Positions 56,658-64,000 of a stretch of 64,000 nt of DNA are shown here, one piece after another. Numbering within the stretch: position 1 is the stretch's first letter; every line of letters begins with the position of its first letter. The stretch covers positions 84,840 through 148,839 of the forward strand of contig PESC01000054.1 in NCBI GenBank assembly GCA_002929135.1, given 5' to 3'. This DNA is from Methylomonas sp. GTDB lineage: Bacteria > Pseudomonadota > Gammaproteobacteria > Methylococcales > Methylomonadaceae. The notes under the pieces were generated by a model, which saw only the letters and a list, made by a program, of their open reading frames with translations, searched no databases and was not told the DNA's origin. A program made the translations under genes and the position numbers.

Positions 56658-57515
56658 ATGAAAGGCTTCAAAAAACTCGCACTATCCGGCGCTATCGGCG
56701 CGTTGATGCTGGTCGCTGGTAGTGCGCAGGCGCATGTCTCATTCCACTTGTCGGCAACCGGCGGTGAAGCGCCCAATACCAACGGATCAACGACGACCGG
56801 CAGTTGGACCGGTGGCTCACCCGTCGACAAAGGCTATGTCGGCAATCTGCCGACAACCTGGCTGGCAAACATCCATCTCTACAACCACACCTACAATGTA
56901 TCCAGAGCCAATGCGCTCACCCTGCCCAACGTCAGTACCGACTTCAAACTGGAATCGACCGGCAACCGCTGGAACCCGTCGCGAAGCTGGGGTAATGCTA
57001 TGGATTTTGGCTTGATCGATCTGGACGTTACAGGAAACGTCACCATCAAGGTTCAAGCTGAATCCGGCTCCGGCTTTCTGCCAGGTTTCACCCTGTTCCA
57101 AGGCTGGGACGCATCGCCCACCAGCAACAAGCACACCGCGTGGAATGCCAATCCGCTGGCGCCTTCATCGTCAAATCCGACTACCGGTGCGTCTGCCAAC
57201 ACCAATCCAACACTGCAACCCCTCAGAACGCTGGGCCTGACCTATCTCGGTCATGCCTCGACCACATCCAGCAATGGCGGCATCGACTATGCCTACGACG
57301 CCATCAATCAGGCGGTGGCCATCACATTTCCCAACCTGAGTGCGGGTAAATACAGTCTATGGGTGGGGGGTAATGGTGGCGGAAGTACCAGCGGTAACCA
57401 ACAGTACTTCGCAACCATCAGCGCTGTTCCTGTCCCAACGGCGGTTTGGCTGTTCGGCAGCGCCATTGTCGGCATGGTTGGCGTGGGTCGGCGCAAGCAG
57501 GCTCTGAGCGCCTGA
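56658..57515 (+). CDS. Exported protein with a PEP-CTERM-type sorting signal
   Basis: A 285-residue protein with a signal peptide ending SAQA (cleavage before His26) and a C-terminal sorting signal: VPVPTAVWLFGSAIVGMVG and then the basic RRKQ. This pattern is the VPxPxAxWLFGS variant of PEP-CTERM, processed by an exosortase. The body is rich in Asn, Ser, Thr and Gly, with no known domain. AGGAG lies 6 bases before ATG 56658; 22 more codons are open upstream. The 130-base inverted-repeat element forms the leader. Surface or matrix role is inferred. Confidence 0.82.
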   Translation: MKGFKKLALSGAIGALMLVAGSAQAHVSFHLSATGGEAPNTNGSTTTGSWTGGSPVDKGYVGNLPTTWLANIHLYNHTYNVSRANALTLPNVSTDFKLESTGNRWNPSRSWGNAMDFGLIDLDVTGNVTIKVQAESGSGFLPGFTLFQGWDASPTSNKHTAWNANPLAPSSSNPTTGASANTNPTLQPLRTLGLTYLGHASTTSSNGGIDYAYDAINQAVAITFPNLSAGKYSLWVGGNGGGSTSGNQQYFATISAVPVPTAVWLFGSAIVGMVGVGRRKQALSA

Positions 57516-57625
57516 TTGCCGCGTTGCTACGAGCGGAGTCTCCGCCCGTTTGCCCAATCGTCAGCCTGGACTCGACCTCAACGCATTCCGTGCTGACGAT
57601 CCCGCTCTAACAAGCGTTCTCCCCG

Positions 57626-57920
57626 ATGAATGCCTGCATCCGCAAATTGACTGCCATTGCATTGTTGGTGTTTGCCAGCGTCAACCCGGCCTGGGCATTC
57701 AGCAGCCTGACGATTTCAGGTACATTTTTGAGAGCCGTCACCGACACCGCGATTGACCTTCGATACCTGGCGCTTCAACATCGTTGATACCGGCACCTTC
57801 ACCGTCGACGTTGCCGCTTATGAAGCCTCGCAAAGTAGCGACGATCGGCTGCAATCTCGATCTCTGTTGGAAACATCACTTGATAACACTTGGCTTGCAA
57901 TTGGGGAGGAGTCCATATAG
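57626..57920 (+). pseudogene. Decayed secreted-protein gene
   Basis: ATG 57626 opens a frame with a signal peptide (LTAIALLVFASVNPAWA) followed by SSLTISGTF; it stops at 57787 after 53 codons. A different frame from about 57753 gives LTFDTWRFNIVDTGTFTVDV and AAYEASQSS, which reads like the continuation of a beta-rich secreted protein of the kind found with PEP-CTERM proteins, and ends at 57920. One base lost near 57750 would explain it. No sorting signal remains, so it is truncated as well. Confidence 0.6.
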
Positions 57921-57940
57921 GCAGTGAGGCACAAACCACA

Positions 57941-58450
57941 TCAATCGCGTTGGCTTTCCAGTACTACCGACCAGGCCGCGAGTTTTTCGGCAAACGACAG
58001 GCTGGCATGGGCCGGACTGGTCGAGGGCAGGCGTTGCAACACCAGCGAGCAGGCATCGAGCTGCGGTAAAACCAGGCGACGAAAGCTGTGTTCCGCCGTC
58101 GAGCCGTTGAAAAAAACTCGGTTTATGCCGGGATGATCGGCAAGGAATGCCGGAACATCGTTGGCGATAACCGAGGCCTGGTCGATGTTGCTGTCCAGGC
58201 TGCCGGGTCGCTGACAGGACGCCACGACATCCCACAGCGCGATATTGGCCCGCAGCAGATGACGGGTTTTGTCGGCATAGGCGGCATCGGGCAGGAAGCC
58301 GAGCAAGGCTGCCATGATGCGCCAGAACGGGTTGCGCGGGTGGGCGTAGTATTGATTGGCTGCCAGCGAGGCCTGGCCAGGTATGCTGCCCAGTATCAGC
58401 GTTTGCGCATCGGGCGAGGCGATGGGCGGGAAGCTGTAAATTGCAGTCAT
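57941..58450 (-). CDS. DNA-deoxyinosine (hypoxanthine) glycosylase
   Basis: A 169-residue member of the uracil-DNA-glycosylase superfamily that removes hypoxanthine from DNA. LILGSIPGQASLAANQYYAH with the catalytic site of this group, NPFWRIMAALLG and RVFFNGSTAEHSF are the family marks. Size fits. Its start overlaps the smr stop by one base (TAATG), so the two are coupled. A repair role is inferred from family. Confidence 0.88.
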   Translation of the reverse strand: MTAIYSFPPIASPDAQTLILGSIPGQASLAANQYYAHPRNPFWRIMAALLGFLPDAAYADKTRHLLRANIALWDVVASCQRPGSLDSNIDQASVIANDVPAFLADHPGINRVFFNGSTAEHSFRRLVLPQLDACSLVLQRLPSTSPAHASLSFAEKLAAWSVVLESQRD

Positions 58451-59058
58451 TACAGGTCTTGCTCGTCATCTGCGGCAGCGAATTTGTCGGACGCCCGCAA
58501 CAATACGTACAGCGCACCGGCGCCACCCGCGCGGGGCGGTGCCGAGCAGAAGGCGAGTACGTCCTTGTGCTGACGCAGCCAGAGGTTGAGGTCGTTTTTT
58601 AGCACCGGTTGCTGACCGGGCGAGTTGTAACCCTTGCCATGCACGATCTGTACACAGCGACAACCGTTTTCGACACAATCGTGCAGGAAGCGCAGCAAAT
58701 GTTGCTGGGCATCGCGGCGGATCAGGCCGTGAAGGTCGATGTCGGCATCGACGCCGTACTGGCCTCTTCGCAGCTTTTTCAGCACGTTTTTTTGCAGGCC
58801 GACGACGATGAAGGCCATTTTGTCTTCCTGAAACAGGGTTTCCAGCCCTTCATCGACCGTATTTTGCAAGGGGTTGACGAATTCCGGCGGCTTGGCAACC
58901 GGGTAGGGTGCGGGTTTCGACGTTTCGTGTACAACGGCGTCGCTTTCGATTGTGCGCACCGTCCCTACCGCATTGCGAAATAACGCGGCGTCTTCGGTCG
59001 AAGTGGTTTTTTTTGTCACGTAAGCGGCTGGTTTTACAGATTTTTTGCTAGTATCCAT
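58450..59058 (-). CDS. smrA: Smr/MutS2-domain protein
   Basis: A 202-residue protein with a C-terminal Smr domain (about 105-190): DIDLHGLIRRDAQQHLLRFL and CVQIVHGKGYNSPGQQPVLK, then VLAFCSAPPRAGGAGALYVLL, are the SmrA/SmrB-type nuclease motifs. Small Smr proteins cleave nucleic acid; SmrB is known for cutting mRNA at collided ribosomes. The N-terminal half is low-complexity. ATG 59058 is chosen; 15 upstream codons are open. The gene is divergent from surE. Confidence 0.9.
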   Translation of the reverse strand: MDTSKKSVKPAAYVTKKTTSTEDAALFRNAVGTVRTIESDAVVHETSKPAPYPVAKPPEFVNPLQNTVDEGLETLFQEDKMAFIVVGLQKNVLKKLRRGQYGVDADIDLHGLIRRDAQQHLLRFLHDCVENGCRCVQIVHGKGYNSPGQQPVLKNDLNLWLRQHKDVLAFCSAPPRAGGAGALYVLLRASDKFAAADDEQDL

Positions 59059-59172
59059 CTTCCAAAACGTTGTTGCCTGGGTAAATTCACAACGCTGTAG
59101 CAAAAACGTTTGTGGAAAAAATCAATACTTATTCAATCAACACGCAGCGATTTTAATAGGTCTACGGACAGC

Positions 59173-59922
59173 ATGCATATTCTTATCAGTAACGATGACG
59201 GTTACCTGGCCGACGGCATCAACGCCTTGGCCCGGGCATTGAGCCAGCATGCCGAACTATCGGTCGTTGCCCCCGACCGCAACCGCAGCGCCGCCAGTAA
59301 CTCCCTGACCCTGGACATGCCGCTGCACGCAGTGCGCTGCGACAACGGCTTCGTCCGCGTCGATGGTACACCAACCGACTGTGTTCATCTGGCCATCACC
59401 GGCCTGCTCGACACCGAGCCGGACATGGTGTTTGCCGGTATCAACCACGGTGCCAATCTGGGCGACGATGTGATTTATTCCGGCACCGTCGCCGCCGCCA
59501 CCGAAGGCCGTTTTCTCGGCCTGCCTGCCGTCGCCATTTCGCTGGTCGGCAACGATCCCAGGCATTTCGACACGGCGGCGCAGGTGGCGGTGACGCTGCT
59601 GCACAAAATTCGTCAGCAGCCACTGCCCGAGGACACCTTGTTGAATGTCAACGTGCCCGATGTGCCCTACGACCAGTTGCAAGGCTTTCTGGCAACCCGG
59701 CTGGGCGCCCGCCACAAGGCCGAGGCCGTGGTCAAGGCCCGCGATCCGCGCGGTCGCACCATTTACTGGGTCGGGCCGCCGGGCAGCGAGCAGGATGCCG
59801 GTCCCGGTACCGATTTCGATGCCATCAGAAATGGCTATGTGTCGGTTACGCCCTTGCAACTGGATTTGACCCGCTATGAGCGCCTGCAAAGTCTGAGCTA
59901 TTGGCTGGAGACATCGGCATGA
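59173..59922 (+). CDS. surE: 5'/3'-nucleotidase SurE
   Basis: A 249-residue nucleotidase for stationary-phase survival. It begins [16 protein letters not shown] with the metal-binding Asp8-Asp9, and has [13 protein letters not shown] and [20 protein letters not shown]. Length fits E. coli SurE (253). The start was set at ATG 59173 to fit the family; 21 upstream codons are open. It overlaps pcm by 4 bases. The usual next genes nlpD and rpoS are absent. Confidence 0.97.
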   Translation: MHILISNDDGYLADGINALARALSQHAELSVVAPDRNRSAASNSLTLDMPLHAVRCDNGFVRVDGTPTDCVHLAITGLLDTEPDMVFAGINHGANLGDDVIYSGTVAAATEGRFLGLPAVAISLVGNDPRHFDTAAQVAVTLLHKIRQQPLPEDTLLNVNVPDVPYDQLQGFLATRLGARHKAEAVVKARDPRGRTIYWVGPPGSEQDAGPGTDFDAIRNGYVSVTPLQLDLTRYERLQSLSYWLETSA

Positions 59923-60587
59923 GCATCCGTCAGCGTTTGCAGGGCGTGGGCATGACCTCGCGGCGTACCCGCGAGCGCATGGTGGCGCGTTTGCGCGAAC
60001 AAGGCATTGCTGATGCCCGCGTGCTGGATGCCATGGCCGAGATACCGCGCCACGTTTTCGTCGATGAGGCTCTGGAAAGCCGGGCTTACGAAGACACGGC
60101 GCTGCCGATAGGCCATAACCAGACCATTTCCCAGCCTTACATCGTTGCCAGAATGACGGAATTGCTACTGGAGAGTGGCCCCAAATCGCGGGTGCTGGAA
60201 ATCGGCAGCGGTTGCGGCTATCAAACCGCGATTCTGGCGAAACTGGTCGGCCAGCTCTATTCGGTGGAGCGCATCGCACCGCTGATGAAAAAAGCCCGCG
60301 ATACCTTGTGGGAGTTGGACATCAAGACCGTCGGCTTCAAACATGCCGACGGCGGTTGGGGCTGGCCGGAACATGCACCGTTCGACGGCATTCTGGCGGC
60401 GGCGGCGCCCGCAACCATTCCCGAAGCCTTGCTCGATCAACTGGCTGTTGGCGGGGTGCTGGTGATCCCGGTTGGGTCTGACGGCACGCAGAGCTTACAC
60501 CGTATCGTGCGTACCGAGTCAGGATTCGAAGATGAAGTCTTTGAGCGGGTGATCTTCGTGCCCTTTCTATCGGGTGTCAGCCAGTAG
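59919..60587 (+). CDS. pcm: Protein-L-isoaspartate O-methyltransferase
   Basis: A 222-residue repair methyltransferase that converts damaged isoaspartate residues back with SAM. The start [18 protein letters not shown] segment, [30 protein letters not shown] (SAM loop) and [20 protein letters not shown] are all typical. ATG 59919 overlaps the surE stop (ATGA). It converges on the next gene with a 5-base gap. Confidence 0.96.
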   Translation: MSIRQRLQGVGMTSRRTRERMVARLREQGIADARVLDAMAEIPRHVFVDEALESRAYEDTALPIGHNQTISQPYIVARMTELLLESGPKSRVLEIGSGCGYQTAILAKLVGQLYSVERIAPLMKKARDTLWELDIKTVGFKHADGGWGWPEHAPFDGILAAAAPATIPEALLDQLAVGGVLVIPVGSDGTQSLHRIVRTESGFEDEVFERVIFVPFLSGVSQ

Positions 60588-60592
60588 CGCTT

Positions 60593-61687
60593 TCAGCCAC
60601 CGCTCTGGTGCTTCAGGTAACTGCGCACGGCTTTGCGCAGGCCGTTCGACGACATATCCAGCCCCAGCGGTGAACCGAACGATTCCACTTCGTGGATCAA
60701 ATCGGTCGCGGCAATCAGTGTCAGATAGCGCAAGCCTTCAGCGCCCGGCAGATGACCGGATGCACTTCTGAGCAGCGGGCCGAGTTTGTCCCACGACTGA
60801 TTCAGAAACAGCCGTACCGGATCGGCATCGCCGTCGTATCGACCACTCAGCCCGCGCTCGAATGCCGAACCAGCGTCGCTCAGCACCTCGTGCAACAGGT
60901 CTTTATCATTTGCCAGGTCAGCAGGCAGCGACGCACGGTCGATGGCTTGATCCAGCGACGCGCGCCAGCCTTGCCACAGTTGCTGCCATTGCTGCATTTC
61001 GCTGGCGTTCAAGACGTCTACTGGCGTATCTCCGCTCTGCTTGAGGTGGCGACCATCCATCGCCAACGTGATGACGATGGCTTGGGCGGTGGCCTTGGCC
61101 TGGCTGAAATGCAGGCTGTTGACCATGTCGTAGAGTTTTTCGCTGTCGTCGGCACCGACATAGGGCAGCAAGGTTTTGACGATGTCGTCGCGCGACTGGC
61201 CGAGGTCGATTTTCAGCGCCGCCAGTTTCGGTGCGGCGGCCTGCTGCAACAAATCCTGCAACTGGCCGATGTTGAGCGGCTGGCCCTGATTGTCGAAGGC
61301 GCGGGTTTGGGTAACGGGAAAGCTCAGGATGTTGCCGGTGGCATCCAGTGTCGGCTTCTGCCAGGTTTCCAGAATGCCGCGCCATTCGACCAGCGTCATG
61401 CACTGGCCGCCCAGTTTGGTGCCGAGACGGGCGTGCACGGTGTTGTCGATTTTTACCTGGCCGTCAACGCCAGCGATACCAGGGTTGGACAAGTCGACGA
61501 AGCTGCATTGCTTGCTGTCGTGCCAGACCCTTGCCGACTGGCCTTCGCCGGTGAACAACTGGCTGACGACGACGGTGCGGATCAACCGGTAATCCATGGG
61601 TACCGGAATGTCGATGGCCTTGGCCGTGGCGCTGGTGGCAATGGCCAGCAAGCTGGCGGCGAACAGGGTGCGAGCGATCATGGTCAT
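60593..61687 (-). CDS. Exported protein, unknown function
   Basis: A 364-residue protein with a signal peptide (LFAASLLAIATSATA, cleaved near residue 22), so periplasmic or outer-membrane-associated. It has two cysteines (KQCSFVDL and GGQCMTLVEW) and helical C-terminal segments. I do not recognise a domain. It starts 4 bases after nadE in the same direction, so it is co-transcribed with nadE. ATG at residue 3 is an equally possible start. Confidence 0.75.
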   Translation of the reverse strand: MTMIARTLFAASLLAIATSATAKAIDIPVPMDYRLIRTVVVSQLFTGEGQSARVWHDSKQCSFVDLSNPGIAGVDGQVKIDNTVHARLGTKLGGQCMTLVEWRGILETWQKPTLDATGNILSFPVTQTRAFDNQGQPLNIGQLQDLLQQAAAPKLAALKIDLGQSRDDIVKTLLPYVGADDSEKLYDMVNSLHFSQAKATAQAIVITLAMDGRHLKQSGDTPVDVLNASEMQQWQQLWQGWRASLDQAIDRASLPADLANDKDLLHEVLSDAGSAFERGLSGRYDGDADPVRLFLNQSWDKLGPLLRSASGHLPGAEGLRYLTLIAATDLIHEVESFGSPLGLDMSSNGLRKAVRSYLKHQSGG

Positions 61688-61691
61688 GGTG

Positions 61692-63317
61692 TCAATCCTC
61701 CGTCAGGCTGCTAGTGCCTCTGAAGCGGGATGAAATGGGGTAGCGACGGTCGCGGCCAAAGGCGCGTGGCGTGATGCGTATGCCCGGCGGCGACTGGCGG
61801 CGTTTGTATTCGTTGCGATCGACCAAGCCAACAGCGCGTTCGACGGCATCTTGCGGATAGCCACGGGCGACGATGTCGGCGGCAGACCAGTCTTGCTCGA
61901 TGTACAGCGCAAGAATCGGATCCAGCACGACATAGGGCGGCAGCGAGTCTTCGTCTTTTTGATCGGGAGCCAGTTCCGCCGACGGTGGCCGATCGATGAC
62001 GCGCTGCGGAATCACCGGCGACAGACTGTTGCGGTACTCGGCAAGCTGGTAAACCAACTGTTTCGATACGTCTTTCAACGGCGCGAAACCGCCCGCCATG
62101 TCACCGTACAGCGTGGTGTAGCCTACGCTCATTTCGCTTTTGTTGCCGGTGGTCAGCAGCAATTTGCCGCGTTTGTTCGACAAGGCCATCAGCACCACGC
62201 CACGGCAACGCGCCTGGATGTTTTCTTCGGTGGTGTCGTGTTGTGCCCCAGCGAACAGCGGCGCCAGCATGGCGATGAAGGCGTTGACGGCGGGTTCGAT
62301 CGGGATGATGTGGTGCTTGACGCCCAGGGCCTCGGCCTCCAGTCTGGCATCGGTGTTGCTGATGTCGGCGGTGTAGCGCGAGGGCATCAGCACCGCTTCG
62401 ACCTGGTCAGCGCCCAGGGCATCGACCGCCAATGCCAGCACCAGCGCCGAGTCGATGCCGCCGGACAGACCCAGAATCGCACCTTTGAAGCCGTTCTTGC
62501 CCACGTAATCGCGAATGCCCAGCACCAGGGCCTTGTATTCGCTGACCACGGGCTGATACAACGGCGCGATGCTGGCTGGCCGGGGCGTGAGATGGTCGAA
62601 GCTGACGACGCCTAGTTGTTCCTCGAATTCAGCGGCACGGAACACGATAGCGCCGTGTTGATCGGCAACGAACGACGCACCATCGAATACCAGCTCGTCC
62701 TGGCCACCAACCTGGTTGACATACACCAGCGGCACACCAGCCCGTTGAACCTGGGCGCAAATAATGTCTTCCCGTTGCTGCATCTTGCCGGCATGAAACG
62801 GCGAGGCGTTCAAGGTCAGGATGATGTCGGCACCGGCGTCGCGGTTACGGGCAATGATGCCGTCCCGCCAGACATCTTCACAAATCGTCAACGCCAGACG
62901 AGTGCCGTTGATTTCGAACAGGCTGATGTCCTTGCCCGTCTTGAAATAGCGCTGCTCATCGAAAACACCGTAATTCGGCAACGCCTGCTTGTGGTAGCAG
63001 GCGATGACGCTGCCATCGCGGATGGCAATCGCGGCATTGAACAAGTCATCGCCCTGCTTTCGCGGATACCCCATGACGGCGGTTATACCGTGAATGCGCG
63101 GAATGAGCGCCTGAACCGCACGTTCCGTTTGAGCAATGAAATCCTGGCGTAGTAGCAAGTCTTCGGGCGGATAGCCTGTGATACACAGCTCGGCAAACAC
63201 CACGAGGTCGGCAGCGGCAAGTCGCGCCTGCTCGACGGTAGCCCGTATTTTTTCCCCATTGCCGACCAGATCGCCGACGGTGAGGTTGAGTTGAGCCAAG
63301 GCAATTTTCAAGGGCAT
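61692..63317 (-). CDS. nadE: Glutamine-dependent NAD+ synthetase
   Basis: A 541-residue enzyme making NAD+ from nicotinate adenine dinucleotide. The N-terminal nitrilase-type glutaminase domain (1-265) shows FAELCITGYPPEDLLLR, YHKQALPNYGVFDE (catalytic lysine) and LALTICEDVWRDG (catalytic cysteine). The C-terminal synthetase domain has GLSGGIDSALVLALA and LLLTTGNKSEMSVGYTT. Length suits the glutamine-dependent type. First gene of a two-gene unit with the unknown exported protein. Confidence 0.96.
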   Translation of the reverse strand: MPLKIALAQLNLTVGDLVGNGEKIRATVEQARLAAADLVVFAELCITGYPPEDLLLRQDFIAQTERAVQALIPRIHGITAVMGYPRKQGDDLFNAAIAIRDGSVIACYHKQALPNYGVFDEQRYFKTGKDISLFEINGTRLALTICEDVWRDGIIARNRDAGADIILTLNASPFHAGKMQQREDIICAQVQRAGVPLVYVNQVGGQDELVFDGASFVADQHGAIVFRAAEFEEQLGVVSFDHLTPRPASIAPLYQPVVSEYKALVLGIRDYVGKNGFKGAILGLSGGIDSALVLALAVDALGADQVEAVLMPSRYTADISNTDARLEAEALGVKHHIIPIEPAVNAFIAMLAPLFAGAQHDTTEENIQARCRGVVLMALSNKRGKLLLTTGNKSEMSVGYTTLYGDMAGGFAPLKDVSKQLVYQLAEYRNSLSPVIPQRVIDRPPSAELAPDQKDEDSLPPYVVLDPILALYIEQDWSAADIVARGYPQDAVERAVGLVDRNEYKRRQSPPGIRITPRAFGRDRRYPISSRFRGTSSLTED

Positions 63318-63501
63318 GGGGTGTGCTGGGTTAATGCATTGCGTGGTCGGGCAGGCTTAGGGCGGTGCGATTGCCGCAATCAGCGGTGAAATTTACCGGA
63401 AGTATACGGCGGGATGGGTGACGAATGATTGAGATAGACGTTCTTTAGTCAACCGCATCAAGTCGCAGTAATTTCAAGTTCTGGCTAAAAGCTTCGCACA
63501 T

Positions 63502-63536
63502 AAAAAAGCCCAAGCTCTTGAAGGGAGCTTAGGCTT
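63502..63536 (-). terminator. Terminator of the initiator tRNA gene
   Basis: On the minus strand AAGCCTAAGCTC and GAGCTTGGGCTT form a stem with one mismatch and a 7-base loop, followed by TTTT. It lies 25 bases past the tRNA 3' end, so it should end the tRNA transcript before nadE. Confidence 0.85.
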
Positions 63537-63560
63537 GGCTGGTCTTTTCTGGATATGATC

Positions 63561-63637
<77 letters not shown>

Positions 63638-63649
63638 ATTATCTGGGCA

Positions 63650-63677
63650 ATTCTACAGACTTCTAAAGAACTTGCAA
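63650..63677 (-). promoter_or_regulatory. Promoter of the initiator tRNA gene
   Basis: On the minus strand TTGCAA (63672-63677) and TAGAAT (63650-63655) are separated by 16 bases and end 12 bases before the tRNA. Both hexamers match sigma70 at 4 or 5 of 6 positions. Confidence 0.65.
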
Positions 63678-63963
63678 CCAATTATTTGCAGTCTGCTTAT
63701 CGTCTATTGCTTTCCTGTAGACTGCTGCGCCAAGATCATCGTTTCAGGCGCAAAACCGGTGGGGGATAGCCTTCTGGCAGACTGAAAGGAATTGACTTGT
63801 TCTCGTTTCCGCCCAGAGTATGAGGACGAAAACGACGGCTATGGCGGTGTTTCCGGCAGTGCTCAGGATGCACTGCCAAAATCTGAAGTCCACAAGACTT
63901 TATAGCAACCCCTAACTGATTCGATACAGTACAGGCATCCAACCATTTGCAGGAGTGTGCGTG
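63678..63963. other. Gene-free stretch before the transposase start
   Basis: No convincing gene is seen; small frames on both strands lack ribosome sites and family features. The last 60 bases (from about 63901, TATAGCAACCCC) may be the left end of an IS630-type element, but the partner end is outside the window. Confidence 0.35.
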
Positions 63964-64000
63964 ATGAAACCCTATTCTGTTGATTTACGTGAAAAAGTGA
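63964..64000 (+). mobile_element. IS630-type transposase, first 12 codons
   Basis: The last 37 bases open a frame MKPYSVDLREKV, the usual N-terminus of IS630-family transposases or of their helix-turn-helix first reading frame. GCAGGAG lies about 11 bases upstream, and GTG 63961 is an alternative start. The rest is beyond the window edge. Confidence 0.6.

Overview
The window reads as a chromosome segment of a gammaproteobacterial (type I) methanotroph, most like Methylomonas or a close relative. This is inferred from gene content and no search was run. Pointers are an fhcB gene for the tetrahydromethanopterin-linked formyltransferase/hydrolase complex beside a pterin-4a-carbinolamine dehydratase (47.1-48.8 kb), a XoxJ/MoxJ-type periplasmic protein of methanol dehydrogenase systems (19.4 kb), a complete glycogen set (20.3-27.6 kb), a protein with a PEP-CTERM sorting signal, and gammaproteobacterial gene orders such as rpmH-rnpA-yidD-yidC-mnmE and mtnA-mtaD-ubiG-phosphatase-yciK.

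Layout. 0-2 kb: 3' end of mpl and an APH/P-loop kinase fusion. 2.2-6.8 kb: trpG/pabA, then the rpmH operon. 7.1-13.2 kb: glmU-glmS and clpB with a sigma32-type promoter. 13.4-16 kb: a WecA-like phosphosugar transferase and a TauE/SafE permease. 16.2-20.3 kb: a metal-acquisition-like locus (nikR, TonB receptor, 2Fe-2S protein, XoxJ-like protein). 20.3-28.4 kb: malQ, a toxin-antitoxin relic, glgC, glgB, glgA and a secretin-N-like protein. 28.5-35 kb: an outer membrane protein, PilZ, YbdD, rnhA, a methyltransferase, mltD, sucD and sucC. 35.1-42 kb: an orphan ParA, cysZ, and the methylthioadenosine/ubiquinone/muropeptide cluster, ending in sufT. 42.1-47 kb: diguanylate cyclase, rluB, scpB, scpA, an M50 protease and a YciO protein. 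47.1-52.4 kb: pcd-fhcB, a phosphopantetheinyl transferase, two small genes, hldE and an ArsC-like protein. 52.5-54.6 kb: an uncharacterised four-gene membrane/periplasmic operon with a degenerate CopC-like member, preceded by a perfect 9-bp inverted repeat. 54.6-56.3 kb: a TauE permease and a persulfide dioxygenase. 56.3-57.9 kb: a CRP-like site, a 130-bp element with 12-bp inverted ends, a PEP-CTERM protein and a decayed secreted-protein gene. 57.9-63.3 kb: a DNA glycosylase, Smr, surE-pcm, an unknown secreted protein and nadE. 63.5-64 kb: initiator tRNA and the start of an IS630-type transposase.

How the genes work together. Most of the window is core metabolism: envelope precursors (glmU, glmS, hldE, mpl, wecA-like), glycogen storage from ADP-glucose, methylthioadenosine salvage and chromosome condensation. 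The parts without a clear description are the 52.5-54.6 kb operon, the nikR/TonB/XoxJ-like locus, and the element in front of the PEP-CTERM gene.
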